From: Alphaproteobacteria bacterium
GTDB lineage: Bacteria > Pseudomonadota > Alphaproteobacteria > Caulobacterales > Caulobacteraceae
Assembly (NCBI GenBank): GCA_018826515.1
Contig: JAHKAM010000058.1
Coordinates: forward strand, 1 to 45,853
Direction: 5' to 3'
DNA: 45,853 nt
Numbering within the stretch: position 1 is the first letter of the stretch; each line of letters begins with the position of its first letter. The notes beneath the pieces were generated by a model, which made no database searches, was not told the origin of the DNA, and was given only the letters and a program-made list of their open reading frames with translations. The translations under genes and the position numbers were made by a program. This document shows positions 10,679-20,036 of the stretch, piece by piece.

Positions 10679-10694
10679 TTGCACGAAAGTTGCG
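10679..10694 (+). promoter_or_regulatory. Candidate sigma-54 (-24/-12) promoter of gltDB
   Basis: TTGCACGAAAGTTGCG matches the sigma-54 consensus TGGCACG-N4-TTGC at every fixed base except the first G of the -24 GG. Spacing is exact. The predicted start, about 12 nt downstream of the -12 GC, lies about 20 nt before the gltD ATG. Nitrogen-regulated transcription of glutamate synthase would make sense. The mismatch is at an important base, hence only moderate confidence. Confidence 0.5.
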
Positions 10695-10724
10695 GCTTTG
10701 GCTGACGCCCCTTAAGCGTTGTGC

Positions 10725-12176
10725 ATGAGCGAAAAGGGCGAAGTGGCGGCGTTGAACCAGACATTCGTGATCACTCCGAGGACCGGGCCGGTGAAAACGC
10801 CGGCGATGGCTCGGGTGCGGGACTTCGCCGAGATCCAGGCCGACTTCACCGCCGAAGCGGGGACGGTACAGGCCAGCCGCTGCGCGCAGTGCGGCGTGCC
10901 GTTCTGCCAGACGGGCTGCCCCCTGCAGAACAACATTCCGGACTGGTTGAGGCTGGCGGCCGAGGGGCGGGCCGAGGAGGCCTGGCGGCAGGCCGAGGCG
11001 ACGTCGACCATGCCTGAAATCTGCGGCCGCATCTGTCCGCAGGACCGGTTGTGCGAGGGGGCCTGCACGCTCGAACAGTCGGGATGGGAGACGGTGACCA
11101 TAGGCTCGGTCGAGCGCTGGCTGGGCGACATGGCCTTTGAAAACGGCTGGGTCGAGCCGATCCGGCCCCGGGTCGAGCGGGCTCAGTCGGTGGGCATCAT
11201 CGGCGCCGGTCCGGCGGGCATGGCGGCGGCGGACCGGCTGAGGTCCGCGGGCTATGCGGTGACGATCTACGACCGGCACGACCGGGCCGGCGGGCTGCTG
11301 ATGTACGGCATTCCCGGGTTCAAGCTGGAGAAGCCCGTGGTCCAGCGGCGCCTGGACCGGCTGGTCGAGGGCGGGGTGACGTTCCGGCTGGGCGTCGATG
11401 TCGGCGGCGACCTGCCGTTCGCCGACGTCCGGGCGGCGCATGACGCGGTGTTGGTCGCGACGGGGGTCTATCAGGCGCGGCGGCTGACGGCGCCGGGCTG
11501 CGGCTCGACCGGGGTGATCGCGGCGCTGGACTATCTGATCGCCTCGAACCGCAAGGGTCTGGGCGACGCTGTTGCCGATTTCGACAGCGGCGCGCTGAAC
11601 GCGGCGGGCAAGCGGGTGGTGGTCGTCGGCGGCGGCGACACGGCCATGGACTGTGTGCGCACGGCGGTGCGGCAGGGTGCGGCCTCGGTCACCTGCCTCT
11701 ACCGCCGGGATCGGGACAATATGCCAGGCAGCGCGCGCGAGGTGACCCACGCCGAGGAGGAGGGGGTGGTCTTCGAATGGCTGGCCGCGCCGCGCGCCGT
11801 GCTGGGCGAAGCCGACCGGGTGACCGGCGTGCGAGGACAGAGGATGGCGCTGGCGGCTCCGTCCGCCGACGGCCGCTGGAGCGTCGAACCCGTTCCAGGC
11901 GGCGAGTTTGACCTGCCCGCCGATCTGGTGCTCGAGGCGCTGGGGTTCGAGCCCGAGGATATGCCGGACCTGCTCGCCGAGCCGGATCTGGCCGTGACCG
12001 AATGGCGAACGATCCGCACGGCCGGTCGGACCCGGGCGACGACGCTGGAAGGGGTGTTCGCCGCGGGGGACATCGTGCGCGGCGCCTCGCTGGTGGTCTG
12101 GGCCGTCAGGGACGGGCAGGACGCGGCGGCCGAGATCGACGCCTGGCTGCGCGGCCGTGAGAGGGCGGCGGCATGA
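10725..12176 (+). CDS. gltD: Glutamate synthase small (beta) subunit
   Basis: GltD is the NADPH-oxidising flavoprotein partner of GltB, passing electrons for glutamate formation from glutamine and 2-oxoglutarate. The 483-residue protein begins with a ferredoxin-like double cysteine region, CAQCGVPFCQTGC and CGRICPQDRLCEGAC, for two 4Fe-4S clusters. FAD-binding GAGPAGMAAADRL and NADPH-binding GGGDTAMD follow. The ATG at 10725 is chosen; an in-frame TTG two codons upstream is possible and no strong ribosome site is visible. The stop overlaps the gltB start by ATGA. The order gltD-gltB is the reverse of the common gltB-gltD arrangement. Confidence 0.95.
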   Translation: MSEKGEVAALNQTFVITPRTGPVKTPAMARVRDFAEIQADFTAEAGTVQASRCAQCGVPFCQTGCPLQNNIPDWLRLAAEGRAEEAWRQAEATSTMPEICGRICPQDRLCEGACTLEQSGWETVTIGSVERWLGDMAFENGWVEPIRPRVERAQSVGIIGAGPAGMAAADRLRSAGYAVTIYDRHDRAGGLLMYGIPGFKLEKPVVQRRLDRLVEGGVTFRLGVDVGGDLPFADVRAAHDAVLVATGVYQARRLTAPGCGSTGVIAALDYLIASNRKGLGDAVADFDSGALNAAGKRVVVVGGGDTAMDCVRTAVRQGAASVTCLYRRDRDNMPGSAREVTHAEEEGVVFEWLAAPRAVLGEADRVTGVRGQRMALAAPSADGRWSVEPVPGGEFDLPADLVLEALGFEPEDMPDLLAEPDLAVTEWRTIRTAGRTRATTLEGVFAAGDIVRGASLVVWAVRDGQDAAAEIDAWLRGRERAAA

Positions 12177-15100
12177 GCTTCGATCCCGACCAGTACCAGC
12201 GTGACCGCCAGCGGCTGATCGACGGCCATGCCTATGACCCCGCCTCCGAGCGGGACGCCTGCGGCGTCGGCCTGGTCGCCGCCATCGACGGCCAGCCGCG
12301 CCGCGAGGTCATCGACCTGGCGCTGAAGGCGCTGAAGGCCGTCTGGCACCGGGGCGCGGTCGACGCCGACGGCAAGTCCGGGGACGGCGCGGGGATCCTG
12401 ATCGGGCTGCCGCGCGCCTTCTTCGAGGCCCAGGTGCGCGACGCGGGTCACGCGCCGCGGCCGGGCCCGATCGCCGTGGGCATGATCTTCCTGCCGCGCG
12501 TCGATCTGGCGGCGCAGGAGCGGGCTCGCACCATCGTCGAGCGCGAGGTCATGGCCGCGGGTTTCTGGCTCTATGGCTGGCGGCAGGTGCCGACCCATGC
12601 GCCGGTGCTGGGTCAGCGGGCCGCCGCGACCCGGCCCGAGATCGAACAGATCATGCTCAGTGCGCCGGATGGGCTGGACGGCGAGGCGCTGGAGCGGGCG
12701 CTGTATCTGCTGCGTCGCCGGATCGAGGCGCGGGCGACGGCCGCGGGGCTGCAGCATTTCTACATCTGCTCGTTGTCGGCGCGGTCGGTGATCTACAAGG
12801 GCATGATGCTGGCCCAGGCGCTGGCGGACTTCTATCCGGACCTCAGCGATCCGCGCGTGGAGGCCAATGTCGCCCTGTTCCACCAGCGGTATTCGACCAA
12901 CACCTTTCCCGAATGGCGGCTGGCCCAGCCGTTCCGGATGCTGGCCCACAATGGCGAGGTCAACACCCTGCGCGGCAACGCCAGCTGGATGCGCAGTCAC
13001 GAGATCCGGATGACGGCCGAGGCCTTCGGGATCGATGACGGCGTCGTCAAGCCGGTGATCCAGGCGGGGGGATCGGATTCGGCGGCGCTGGACAACGTCT
13101 TCGAAGTCCTCGTCCGGGCCGGACGCCCGGCGCCGATGGTCAAGGCCCTGCTGATGCCCGAGGCGCCCATCGAAGGCGTGATCTCGGACGACCACCGCGC
13201 CCTGTACGCCTATTGCAACGCCGTGATGGAGCCCTGGGACGGTCCGGCGGCCGTCTGCGCCACCGACGGGCGGTGGGTCTTGGCCGGCAAGGACCGCAAC
13301 GGCCTGCGGCCCTTGCGGGTGGCCGAGACCGTCGACGGCCTGCTGATCTGCGGCTCGGAGGTCGGCATGACCGGCATTCCCGACAAGCGGATCAAGCGGC
13401 GGCTGCACATTGGCGGCGGGCGGATGATCGCGGTCGATCTGGACGCGGGCGTTCTCTACGACGAGACCCGGATGATCGACCGTCTGGCGGCGGCGCTGCC
13501 GTATCGCCAATGGCTGTCGAACATGGTGGAGCTTGATCCGCTGGTGGGGCCGGGTCCCGAACCGCGCCGCCTGTCCGGCGAGGCCCTGACCCGTTTTCAG
13601 GCGGCGGTCGGCTGGACCCAGGAGGATATCGACAGCCTGCTGGACTCGATGGCGGGGGAGGGCAAGGAGGCCGTCGCCTCCATGGGCGACGACGCGCCGC
13701 CGGCCGTGTTGTCGCATCAGGATCGACCGTTCGCCCACTATTTCCGGCAAGCCTTCGCCCAGGTTACCAATCCGCCGATCGACTCCCTGCGCGAGGCCGG
13801 GGCGATGAGTCTGCGGACGCGGTTCAAGAACCTGGGCAACATCCTCGCGCAGGACGAAACCCAGACGCGGGTCTTCGTGCTCGACAGTCCGGTCCTGACC
13901 ACCGGCATGTACGAGCGGATGCTGGATGTGGTCGGGGCCGGGGCCACCACGGTCATCGACTGCACCTTCCCCGCCGGCGGGGGCGGACTGAAGGCGGCGC
14001 TGGACCGGATCCGTGACGAGGCGGTGGCGGCGGCGCGCGGCGGGGCCGGGCTGATCGTCCTGACGGACGAACGGATGGGCGAGGCGCGGCCGCTGATCCC
14101 GATGATCCTCGCCACCGCCGCGGTGCACGGTCGGCTGGTGGATGAGGGGCAGCGCACCTTCTGCTCCCTGGTCGTGCGCTCGGCCGAGGCGATCGACGCC
14201 CACGCCTATGCGGTGCTGGTCGGGGTCGGGGCCACGGCAGTCAATGGCTGGCTGGCGCAGGAGAGCTTCCTCGAACGGCTGGAAAGAGGGCGCTATCCGG
14301 GTCTGACGCTGCGGGAGGCGTGTCTGAATCACAAGGCCGCCGTCGAGGCCGGACTGATGAAGATCCTCGCCAAGAAGGGTATTTCGGTCATCTCGGCCTA
14401 CCGCGGGGCCTGTGAGTTCGAGGCTCTCGGGCTGAGCCGGGCGCTGGTGGCCGAGTTCTTTCCCGGCATGACCTCCCGCATATCCGGCATCGGTCTGGCG
14501 GGGATCGAAGCCCAGGCCGTCCGCAAGACCGCCCGCGGTTTCGAGACCTGGCGGCCATCGTTGCGCATCGGCGGCTCGCACCGCATCCGGGCGGGCGAGG
14601 AGACGCATGGCTGGGACGCCGAACTGATCCACCGGCTGCAGGACGCCACCACGCGCGGGGACTACGGGCGGTTCAAGGCCTACAGCCGTCGGGTGCGTGA
14701 GCTGCCGTCGACGGCCCTGCGCGACCTGCTCGATTTCCGCGAGGCCAGCCCGATCGCCGTGGATGAGGTCGAAAGCGTTCACGACATCCGCCGTCGGTTC
14801 GTCACGCCCGGCATGTCGCTGGGGGCCCTGTCGCCCGAAGCGCATGAGACGCTGAACATCGCCATGAACCGGATCGGAGCCCGGTCGGTCTCGGGCGAGG
14901 GCGGCGAAGACCCCGAACGCTATGCCCCCCGCCCGAACGGGGACAACGCCAACAGCGCGGTCAAGCAGATCGCCTCGGGCCGGTTCGGCGTGACCGCCGA
15001 ATATCTGAACCAGTGCCGCGAGATCGAGATCAAGGTGGCCCAGGGCGCCAAGCCCGGCGAGGGCGGCCAGCTGCCCGGGTTCAAGGTCACCGAATTCATC

Positions 15101-16636
15101 GCCCGCATGCGCCATTCGACGCCCGGCGTCGGCCTCATCTCGCCGCCGCCGCACCACGACATCTATTCGATCGAGGACCTGGCCCAGCTCATCTATGACC
15201 TCAAACAGCTCAATCCCGACGCTCGTGTCACTGTCAAACTGGTGTCCCAGTCGGGCATCGGGGCGGTTGCGGCGGGGGTGGCCAAGGCCAAGGCGGACGT
15301 CATCCTGATCGCCGGCCACAACGGCGGCACCGGGGCCTCGGCCCTGGGGTCGATCAAACATGCCGGCATGCCCTGGGAGCTGGGTTTGTCAGAGGCCCAT
15401 CAGGTGCTGAGCCTGAACGGCCTGCGCGGCCATGTGCGGCTGCGGACCGACGGCGGCCTGCGCACCGGGCGCGACATTGTCATCGCCGCCATGCTGGGGG
15501 CCGAGGAGTTCGGCATCGGGACGGCCAGCCTGATCGCCGTCGGCTGTCTGATGGTGCGGCAGTGCCATTCCAACACCTGTCCGGTCGGAGTCTGCGTCCA
15601 GGACGAGCGGCTGCGCGCCATGTTCACTGGAACGCCGGAAAAGGTCGTCAATCTGTTCAGCTTCATCGCCGAGGAAACGCGCGAGGTGCTGGCCTCCCTC
15701 GGTCTGCGGACGCTGCACGAGGCGGTCGGCCGGACTGACCTGTTGCGGCAGGTGTCGCGCGGCGACGCCCATCTGGATGATCTCGACCTGAACCCGCTGC
15801 TGGTCCGGGTGGGGGAGGGGGAGACCCGTTCTGCGGAGGCGCCGTACAATGCGGTTCCTGACACGCTGGACGCCCGCATCGTCAGCGATGCGGCCGCTTT
15901 CCTCGACCGCCGGGAGAAGATGTCGCTGACCTATGCGGTGACCAACACCCAGCGGGCCATCGGCGCGCGGATCTCGTCCCATATCGTCCGCCGATACGGG
16001 TCGGACCTGCCTGCCGGTCACCTGATCCTCAGGCTCCACGGGGCCGCGGGCCAGTCGCTGGCGGCCTGGGGGATGACCGGTCTGCGCATCGAGCTGGACG
16101 GCGAGGCGAATGACTATGTCGCCAAGGGGCTTTCGGGGGCCGAGGTAATCGTCCGCCCGGCCTCATGGGCCGCTGGCGAAGCCCTGATCGGCAACACCTG
16201 CCTGTACGGGGCCACCTCCGGCGCGCTTTTCGCGGCGGGGGCGGCAGGCGAGCGGTTCGCGGTCCGCAACTCGGGCGCCGCGGCGGTTATCGAAGGCTGC
16301 GGCGCTCACGGATGCGAATACATGACCGGCGGGACGGTGGTGGTCCTGGGCGCGACCGGCTGGAATTTCGGCGCCGGCATGTCCGGCGGCGAAGCGTTCG
16401 TGCTGGTGTCCGACGGGGCCGTCCTGACCCGGTTCAACGCCGACTCGGTCGTCGTCAGCGCGGTCGTCGGCGCGGCCGCGAGCCGGCTTCAGGCGCTGGT
16501 TTCCCGGCACGCGACGGAGACGGGCTCGCCGTTGGCGCGCCGTCTGTTGGAGACCTGGCCGGAGGCGGTGGCGCGGTTCCGGCATGTGTTGCCGCGGGGC
16601 GAGGCAAGGGCGGCGACGATCGCCCGTCGGGCCTAG
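12173..16636 (+). CDS. gltB: Glutamate synthase large (alpha) subunit
   Basis: This subunit makes two glutamates from glutamine and 2-oxoglutarate. The 1487-residue length is normal. Cys30, in RDACGVGLVA, should become the N-terminal nucleophile after removal of a 29-residue propeptide. The glutamine amidotransferase domain occupies roughly the first 400 residues. The central and FMN-binding synthase domains follow; the latter contains PGEGGQLPG and SPPPHHDIYSIEDL. The 3Fe-4S cysteines are Cys1125, Cys1131 and Cys1136 (C-x5-C-x4-C). The C-terminal GXGXG beta-helix domain closes the protein. It is translationally coupled to gltD through the ATGA overlap. The long open frame on the opposite strand is a codon-bias shadow. 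Confidence 0.97.
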   Translation: MSFDPDQYQRDRQRLIDGHAYDPASERDACGVGLVAAIDGQPRREVIDLALKALKAVWHRGAVDADGKSGDGAGILIGLPRAFFEAQVRDAGHAPRPGPIAVGMIFLPRVDLAAQERARTIVEREVMAAGFWLYGWRQVPTHAPVLGQRAAATRPEIEQIMLSAPDGLDGEALERALYLLRRRIEARATAAGLQHFYICSLSARSVIYKGMMLAQALADFYPDLSDPRVEANVALFHQRYSTNTFPEWRLAQPFRMLAHNGEVNTLRGNASWMRSHEIRMTAEAFGIDDGVVKPVIQAGGSDSAALDNVFEVLVRAGRPAPMVKALLMPEAPIEGVISDDHRALYAYCNAVMEPWDGPAAVCATDGRWVLAGKDRNGLRPLRVAETVDGLLICGSEVGMTGIPDKRIKRRLHIGGGRMIAVDLDAGVLYDETRMIDRLAAALPYRQWLSNMVELDPLVGPGPEPRRLSGEALTRFQAAVGWTQEDIDSLLDSMAGEGKEAVASMGDDAPPAVLSHQDRPFAHYFRQAFAQVTNPPIDSLREAGAMSLRTRFKNLGNILAQDETQTRVFVLDSPVLTTGMYERMLDVVGAGATTVIDCTFPAGGGGLKAALDRIRDEAVAAARGGAGLIVLTDERMGEARPLIPMILATAAVHGRLVDEGQRTFCSLVVRSAEAIDAHAYAVLVGVGATAVNGWLAQESFLERLERGRYPGLTLREACLNHKAAVEAGLMKILAKKGISVISAYRGACEFEALGLSRALVAEFFPGMTSRISGIGLAGIEAQAVRKTARGFETWRPSLRIGGSHRIRAGEETHGWDAELIHRLQDATTRGDYGRFKAYSRRVRELPSTALRDLLDFREASPIAVDEVESVHDIRRRFVTPGMSLGALSPEAHETLNIAMNRIGARSVSGEGGEDPERYAPRPNGDNANSAVKQIASGRFGVTAEYLNQCREIEIKVAQGAKPGEGGQLPGFKVTEFIARMRHSTPGVGLISPPPHHDIYSIEDLAQLIYDLKQLNPDARVTVKLVSQSGIGAVAAGVAKAKADVILIAGHNGGTGASALGSIKHAGMPWELGLSEAHQVLSLNGLRGHVRLRTDGGLRTGRDIVIAAMLGAEEFGIGTASLIAVGCLMVRQCHSNTCPVGVCVQDERLRAMFTGTPEKVVNLFSFIAEETREVLASLGLRTLHEAVGRTDLLRQVSRGDAHLDDLDLNPLLVRVGEGETRSAEAPYNAVPDTLDARIVSDAAAFLDRREKMSLTYAVTNTQRAIGARISSHIVRRYGSDLPAGHLILRLHGAAGQSLAAWGMTGLRIELDGEANDYVAKGLSGAEVIVRPASWAAGEALIGNTCLYGATSGALFAAGAAGERFAVRNSGAAAVIEGCGAHGCEYMTGGTVVVLGATGWNFGAGMSGGEAFVLVSDGAVLTRFNADSVVVSAVVGAAASRLQALVSRHATETGSPLARRLLETWPEAVARFRHVLPRGEARAATIARRA

Positions 16637-16681
16637 ACTCCACGGTTCGGGAGCAACCGCGCCGTCCCGGCCTGGTCTCGA

Positions 16682-18016
16682 CTACCTTGGACGGTGCCGG
16701 GCCGGAACGAGACCATGACGCGTCATCTTGTCATAGAGGGTCTTTCGGGGGATCCGGAGTTCGGCGGTCACCTGCCGGATGTCGCCCTGGTGGCGGGTCA
16801 GGGATTCCCGGATCAGTTCAGCCTCATAGGCCTGGACGCGCTGGGTGAGTCCCTCGTCGGGCGTGCCTTGTGACGACAGGGGGCCGAGGCCCACCGCGAC
16901 CTGACTGGCGTAGTTCGCGAGCTCGCGCAGATTGCCGGGCCAGTCGTGCTCGAGCAGCCGGCGGCGAATGGCATGGTCGATCGGAGGGATCCCGCGCCCC
17001 AGACGGCTGGCGACGCGGCCAAGGAAGCGGGCGAACAGCAACGGCACGTCCTCGCGTCGTTCGCGTAGCGGCGGCGCCCTCAGCCGGATGACGTTCAGGC
17101 GATAGTAGAGATCCTCGCGCAGCGCGCCCTGCGCCACGGCCTCCGCCGGGTCGCCCTTGGTCGCGGCGAGGATCCGGAGATCGAGCGCATGGGGCTCCAT
17201 GGCGCCGACCGGCCGGATCTCCCGCTCCTCAAGGACGCGCAGCAGCAGAAGTTGGGCCGCGCGCGGGGCCAGGTCGATTTCGTCCAGAAACAGGGTGCCC
17301 TGGTGTGACTGTTCGATCTGTCCCTCGCGACGCCGGAAGGCGCCGGCTGGACCTGCGGCGTCGCCCATCAACAGGCTTTCCAGTCCGCTTTCCGGCAGGG
17401 CCGCGCAGGATACGGCGACGAAGGGGTGCAGGCGCCGACGGCCGGCGTTGTGAATAGCCCGGGCCACGGCCTCCTTGCCCGCGCCGGTTTCCCCCTCGAT
17501 CAGGACGTCCACCTCGGCGTCGGCCAGCCGCTGGATCGCGGCGCGGAGCGCTTCCACGGACCGGCTGGTTCCGCTGAGCGGGATCGATCCCTCGTCATCG
17601 GCGGCCAGGGCCGCCAGTCTGCGGTTGTCGAGCACGAGCGCGCGCTTTTCGAGGGCCCGGCGAAGGGTCTCGATCAGGCGCTCAGGCGCGAAGGGCTTGG
17701 CCAGGAAATCATAGGCGCCGCGCTTCATCGCATCGACGGCCTCGGCGATGTCGCCGTGCCCGGTCATCATCACGACCGGAAGGTCGGGGTCGAGAGCGGT
17801 AAGCCGCTCTACCAGTTGCCGGCCGTCCATCCCCGGCATGCGCAGGTCGGTGACCACCACGCCCTCGAAGCGTTCGTTGACGGACTTCAGCGCCGTCTCG
17901 GCCGAGGCAAATGACATGACCGCCAGACCTTCCAGTTCAAGCCGCTCGGCCAGGGCGCTCCGGAAGGCGTCGTCATCATCGACGAGGGCGATGCGGTTCA
18001 GGACCTCGAAGCTCAT
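16682..18016 (-). CDS. dctD: DctD-like response regulator lacking the GAFTGA loop
   Basis: A 444-residue NtrC-type regulator paired with DctB. The receiver domain has acidic residues DDDD at 13-16, phospho-acceptor Asp57 in VVTDLRMPG and Lys108 in KPF. The AAA+ domain has Walker A GETGAGKE (175-182) and Walker B GTLFLDEID (240-248). A Fis-type helix-turn-helix ends the protein (VTAELRIPRKTLYDKM). The GAFTGA loop that normally contacts sigma-54 is replaced by GAFRRR at 225-230. By analogy with the GAFTGA-less NtrC of Rhodobacter capsulatus, it may act on sigma-70 polymerase or have lost remodelling activity. It overlaps the dctB stop by ATGA. Confidence 0.85.
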   Translation of the reverse strand: MSFEVLNRIALVDDDDAFRSALAERLELEGLAVMSFASAETALKSVNERFEGVVVTDLRMPGMDGRQLVERLTALDPDLPVVMMTGHGDIAEAVDAMKRGAYDFLAKPFAPERLIETLRRALEKRALVLDNRRLAALAADDEGSIPLSGTSRSVEALRAAIQRLADAEVDVLIEGETGAGKEAVARAIHNAGRRRLHPFVAVSCAALPESGLESLLMGDAAGPAGAFRRREGQIEQSHQGTLFLDEIDLAPRAAQLLLLRVLEEREIRPVGAMEPHALDLRILAATKGDPAEAVAQGALREDLYYRLNVIRLRAPPLRERREDVPLLFARFLGRVASRLGRGIPPIDHAIRRRLLEHDWPGNLRELANYASQVAVGLGPLSSQGTPDEGLTQRVQAYEAELIRESLTRHQGDIRQVTAELRIPRKTLYDKMTRHGLVPARHRPR

Positions 18017-19818
18017 GAGGCCTTCGCGAGCCGGATCACGAACCGCGCGCCGCCGGGCGACGGCTCGAGCGACAGCTCCCCCCCGAAGGCTGCGACGATG
18101 TCCCGGCTTATGACAAGGCCGAGGCCCATGCCGTCGCGCTTGCTGGTGGTGAAGGGGGTGAACAAACGCGTCTGGACAGCGGGTGAGACACCGGGACCAT
18201 TGTCCGTGATGTGGATCGTCACCTGCTTGCCCCGGGCGGAGACGCCCAGGGTGATGGCCGGATCCGGGACGCCTTCCAGCGCCTCGATCGCATTCTGCAA
18301 GATGTTCAGCACCACCTGCTCAAGCCGGTTGCGCTCGGCAAGGACGGCCAGCCCGGCCGGGGCGCGCTTGCGATCGAGCGCGATCCCGTTCTCCCTGAGC
18401 CGACCGGCGACCAGCAGCAAGGCGCCGTCGATCGCGCCGTCCACGCCAACCGCGACGGCTTCCGACCGGGTCTTTCGGGAGAAGGCGCGCAGTTCGTCGG
18501 TGATCGCCCCGACCCGTTCCGTCAGGCGGTCGATGCTGGACAGGGAGCGCAGCGCCCCGGCGTTGTCGTCCCGCTGAAGCTGCAGGGAGGCGCTGTCAGC
18601 GTGGGTGCGAATGGCGGCGATCGGCTGGTTGATCTCATGGGCCACGCCGGCGGCGATCTGGCCGAGCATCGCCAGTTTGTTGGCCTGGATCAGTTCGTCC
18701 TGCAGATCCTGACGCTGGGATTCCAGCCCCTGCCGTTCCTCGATCTCCCGGTTCAGAAGGTCGTTGGTGGCCCGCAACTCGACGGTGCGGAGATCGATCT
18801 GGCGTTCCAGTTCGACACGGGCCTCCGCGGCCTCGATCGCGCGGGTCGCAGCCCGCTGGCGGCGGCGCAGAAGAATTCCGCTCAGGGCGGCCAGCAGGGC
18901 CACGCTCAGGGCGGCCAGCCAGCGGGCGCCGGCCACCGCCCGCGACACCGCGTCCCCGGCGGGCGCCAGCAGGGTCAGCCGCCAGCCGATGTCCGGGATA
19001 GGATCAGAAGCGACGGCGTACAGATCCGGCGGAACCGCGGATGAAAGCCGCACCATGCCGCTGTCGCTCGCGTCGAAGGGCAGGGAGCGGGGAACAATGG
19101 CCCCCGCTGTCTGGGTCGCCGCGAGCCGGCGCCGCTGGTCCGTTGAAAGGGGCGCGGCAGTCCGGAACCTCCAGGCCGGCACCGTGGTCACGACGACCAC
19201 GCCATCGGCGTTCGTGACATAGGTCGGCTCGCCCGAGGCCAGCCACTGGGCCTCCAGCGCGTCAAACTCCACCTTGGCCACGATCACGCCGAGCGGCCGC
19301 CCCGCACGGTCATCGACCCGCCGGGACAGATAAAGGCCCGGCCGTCCGCTGACGGTGCCGAGGGCGAAAAAGGTCGCCTGACCGTCGCGCATGGCCTCGA
19401 AATAATAGGGCCGGAAGCGGTAGCTGGAGCCGACGAAGCTGGTCGGCAATCGCCAGTTGCTCGCGGCCAGGGTCCGCCCATCGGCGTCGAGCGCGTAGAT
19501 GGCCGCGGCCCGAACCTCCCGGGCCAGGGATTCGAATTTCGCGCTGAGGCGATCCGCGGAGTCGGCGTCGGGACGGTCCAGCAGCCGGACCAAATCCGGG
19601 TCCTGGGCGAGCACCATCGGCAGCGAGCGATGCCGCTCGAGCTCGCTCTGCAGAACCGCGGCATGCAGCGCGCTGGCGGTCCTTGCCTGGTGATCGGCCG
19701 CGGTCCACGCGTCCCGGCGGGCGACCTCGCCGCTGGCGGTCACGGCGACGACGGCGACAACCAGCCAGGCCGCGATGAAGAGCCGCCACTGGGTCGATGG
19801 TGATGCCGTCGGGCGCAT
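18013..19818 (-). CDS. dctB: DctB-like sensor histidine kinase
   Basis: A 601-residue membrane kinase that senses C4-dicarboxylates. A first membrane segment (about 11-30) and a second (about 300-317) enclose a periplasmic double PAS/Cache-like domain containing the DctB-type ligand region SSYRFRPYYFEAM. A coiled coil (about 322-380) leads to the H-box GVAHEINQP with His394. N-box QNAIEAL, G1 DNGPG, F-box FTPFTTSK and G2 GMGLGL follow. The length and order match DctB. It is the first gene of the leftward dctB-dctD pair and faces dctA across 218 bp, as in rhizobia. Confidence 0.88.
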   Translation of the reverse strand: MRPTASPSTQWRLFIAAWLVVAVVAVTASGEVARRDAWTAADHQARTASALHAAVLQSELERHRSLPMVLAQDPDLVRLLDRPDADSADRLSAKFESLAREVRAAAIYALDADGRTLAASNWRLPTSFVGSSYRFRPYYFEAMRDGQATFFALGTVSGRPGLYLSRRVDDRAGRPLGVIVAKVEFDALEAQWLASGEPTYVTNADGVVVVTTVPAWRFRTAAPLSTDQRRRLAATQTAGAIVPRSLPFDASDSGMVRLSSAVPPDLYAVASDPIPDIGWRLTLLAPAGDAVSRAVAGARWLAALSVALLAALSGILLRRRQRAATRAIEAAEARVELERQIDLRTVELRATNDLLNREIEERQGLESQRQDLQDELIQANKLAMLGQIAAGVAHEINQPIAAIRTHADSASLQLQRDDNAGALRSLSSIDRLTERVGAITDELRAFSRKTRSEAVAVGVDGAIDGALLLVAGRLRENGIALDRKRAPAGLAVLAERNRLEQVVLNILQNAIEALEGVPDPAITLGVSARGKQVTIHITDNGPGVSPAVQTRLFTPFTTSKRDGMGLGLVISRDIVAAFGGELSLEPSPGGARFVIRLAKAS

Positions 19819-19827
19819 GGGCCGGAC

Positions 19828-19845
19828 TATGTGGAAATACGCACA
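19828..19845. promoter_or_regulatory. Distal DctD-like box
   Basis: TATGTGGAAATACGCACA matches 15 of 18 positions of the rhizobial DctD site TGTGCGGAAATCCGCACA; that consensus is from memory. It lies exactly 33 bp, about three helical turns, from the proximal box. Confidence 0.55.
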
Positions 19846-19860
19846 GAAGTCCAGAAGCGG

Positions 19861-19878
19861 CGTGCGAAATATCGCACA
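19861..19878. promoter_or_regulatory. Proximal DctD-like box
   Basis: It contains the perfect inverted repeat GTGCGA-aata-TCGCAC (19862-19877) and matches 13 of 18 positions of the remembered rhizobial DctD consensus. Tandem DctD sites of unequal quality are known upstream of rhizobial dctA. Its centre is about 57 bp before the predicted dctA transcript start, suited to activation of a sigma-70 promoter. Confidence 0.6.
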
Positions 19879-19890
19879 AATGGCCGACCA

Positions 19891-19920
19891 TTGTCCGTCG
19901 TGGCAACGAAAACCTATTTA
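19891..19920 (+). promoter_or_regulatory. Candidate sigma-70 promoter of dctA
   Basis: TTGTCC (19891-19896) and TATTTA (19915-19920) are separated by 18 bp, immediately downstream of the DctD-like boxes. A TGGCA at 19901 resembles a -24 element, but the position expected for the -12 GC reads CT. A functional sigma-54 promoter is therefore not supported. Confidence 0.4.
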
Positions 19921-20036
19921 ATAACAGTCGTTTACGAATTGAGAGAATCCGTTTTGCCCTGATCGACATCCCGCCCAATACTGGCCTCAATCGCGTCAGT
20001 CAGAGCGCTTTATGACCGAAGCCGGGGTTCGGCTTC

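Noticed and set aside
11699..15361. Very long open frame antisense to gltD/gltB
   Set aside because: Its translation is low-complexity Arg/Gly/Asp/His-rich text with no family motifs. It mirrors the high-GC codon bias of gltB, which is clearly the real gene.
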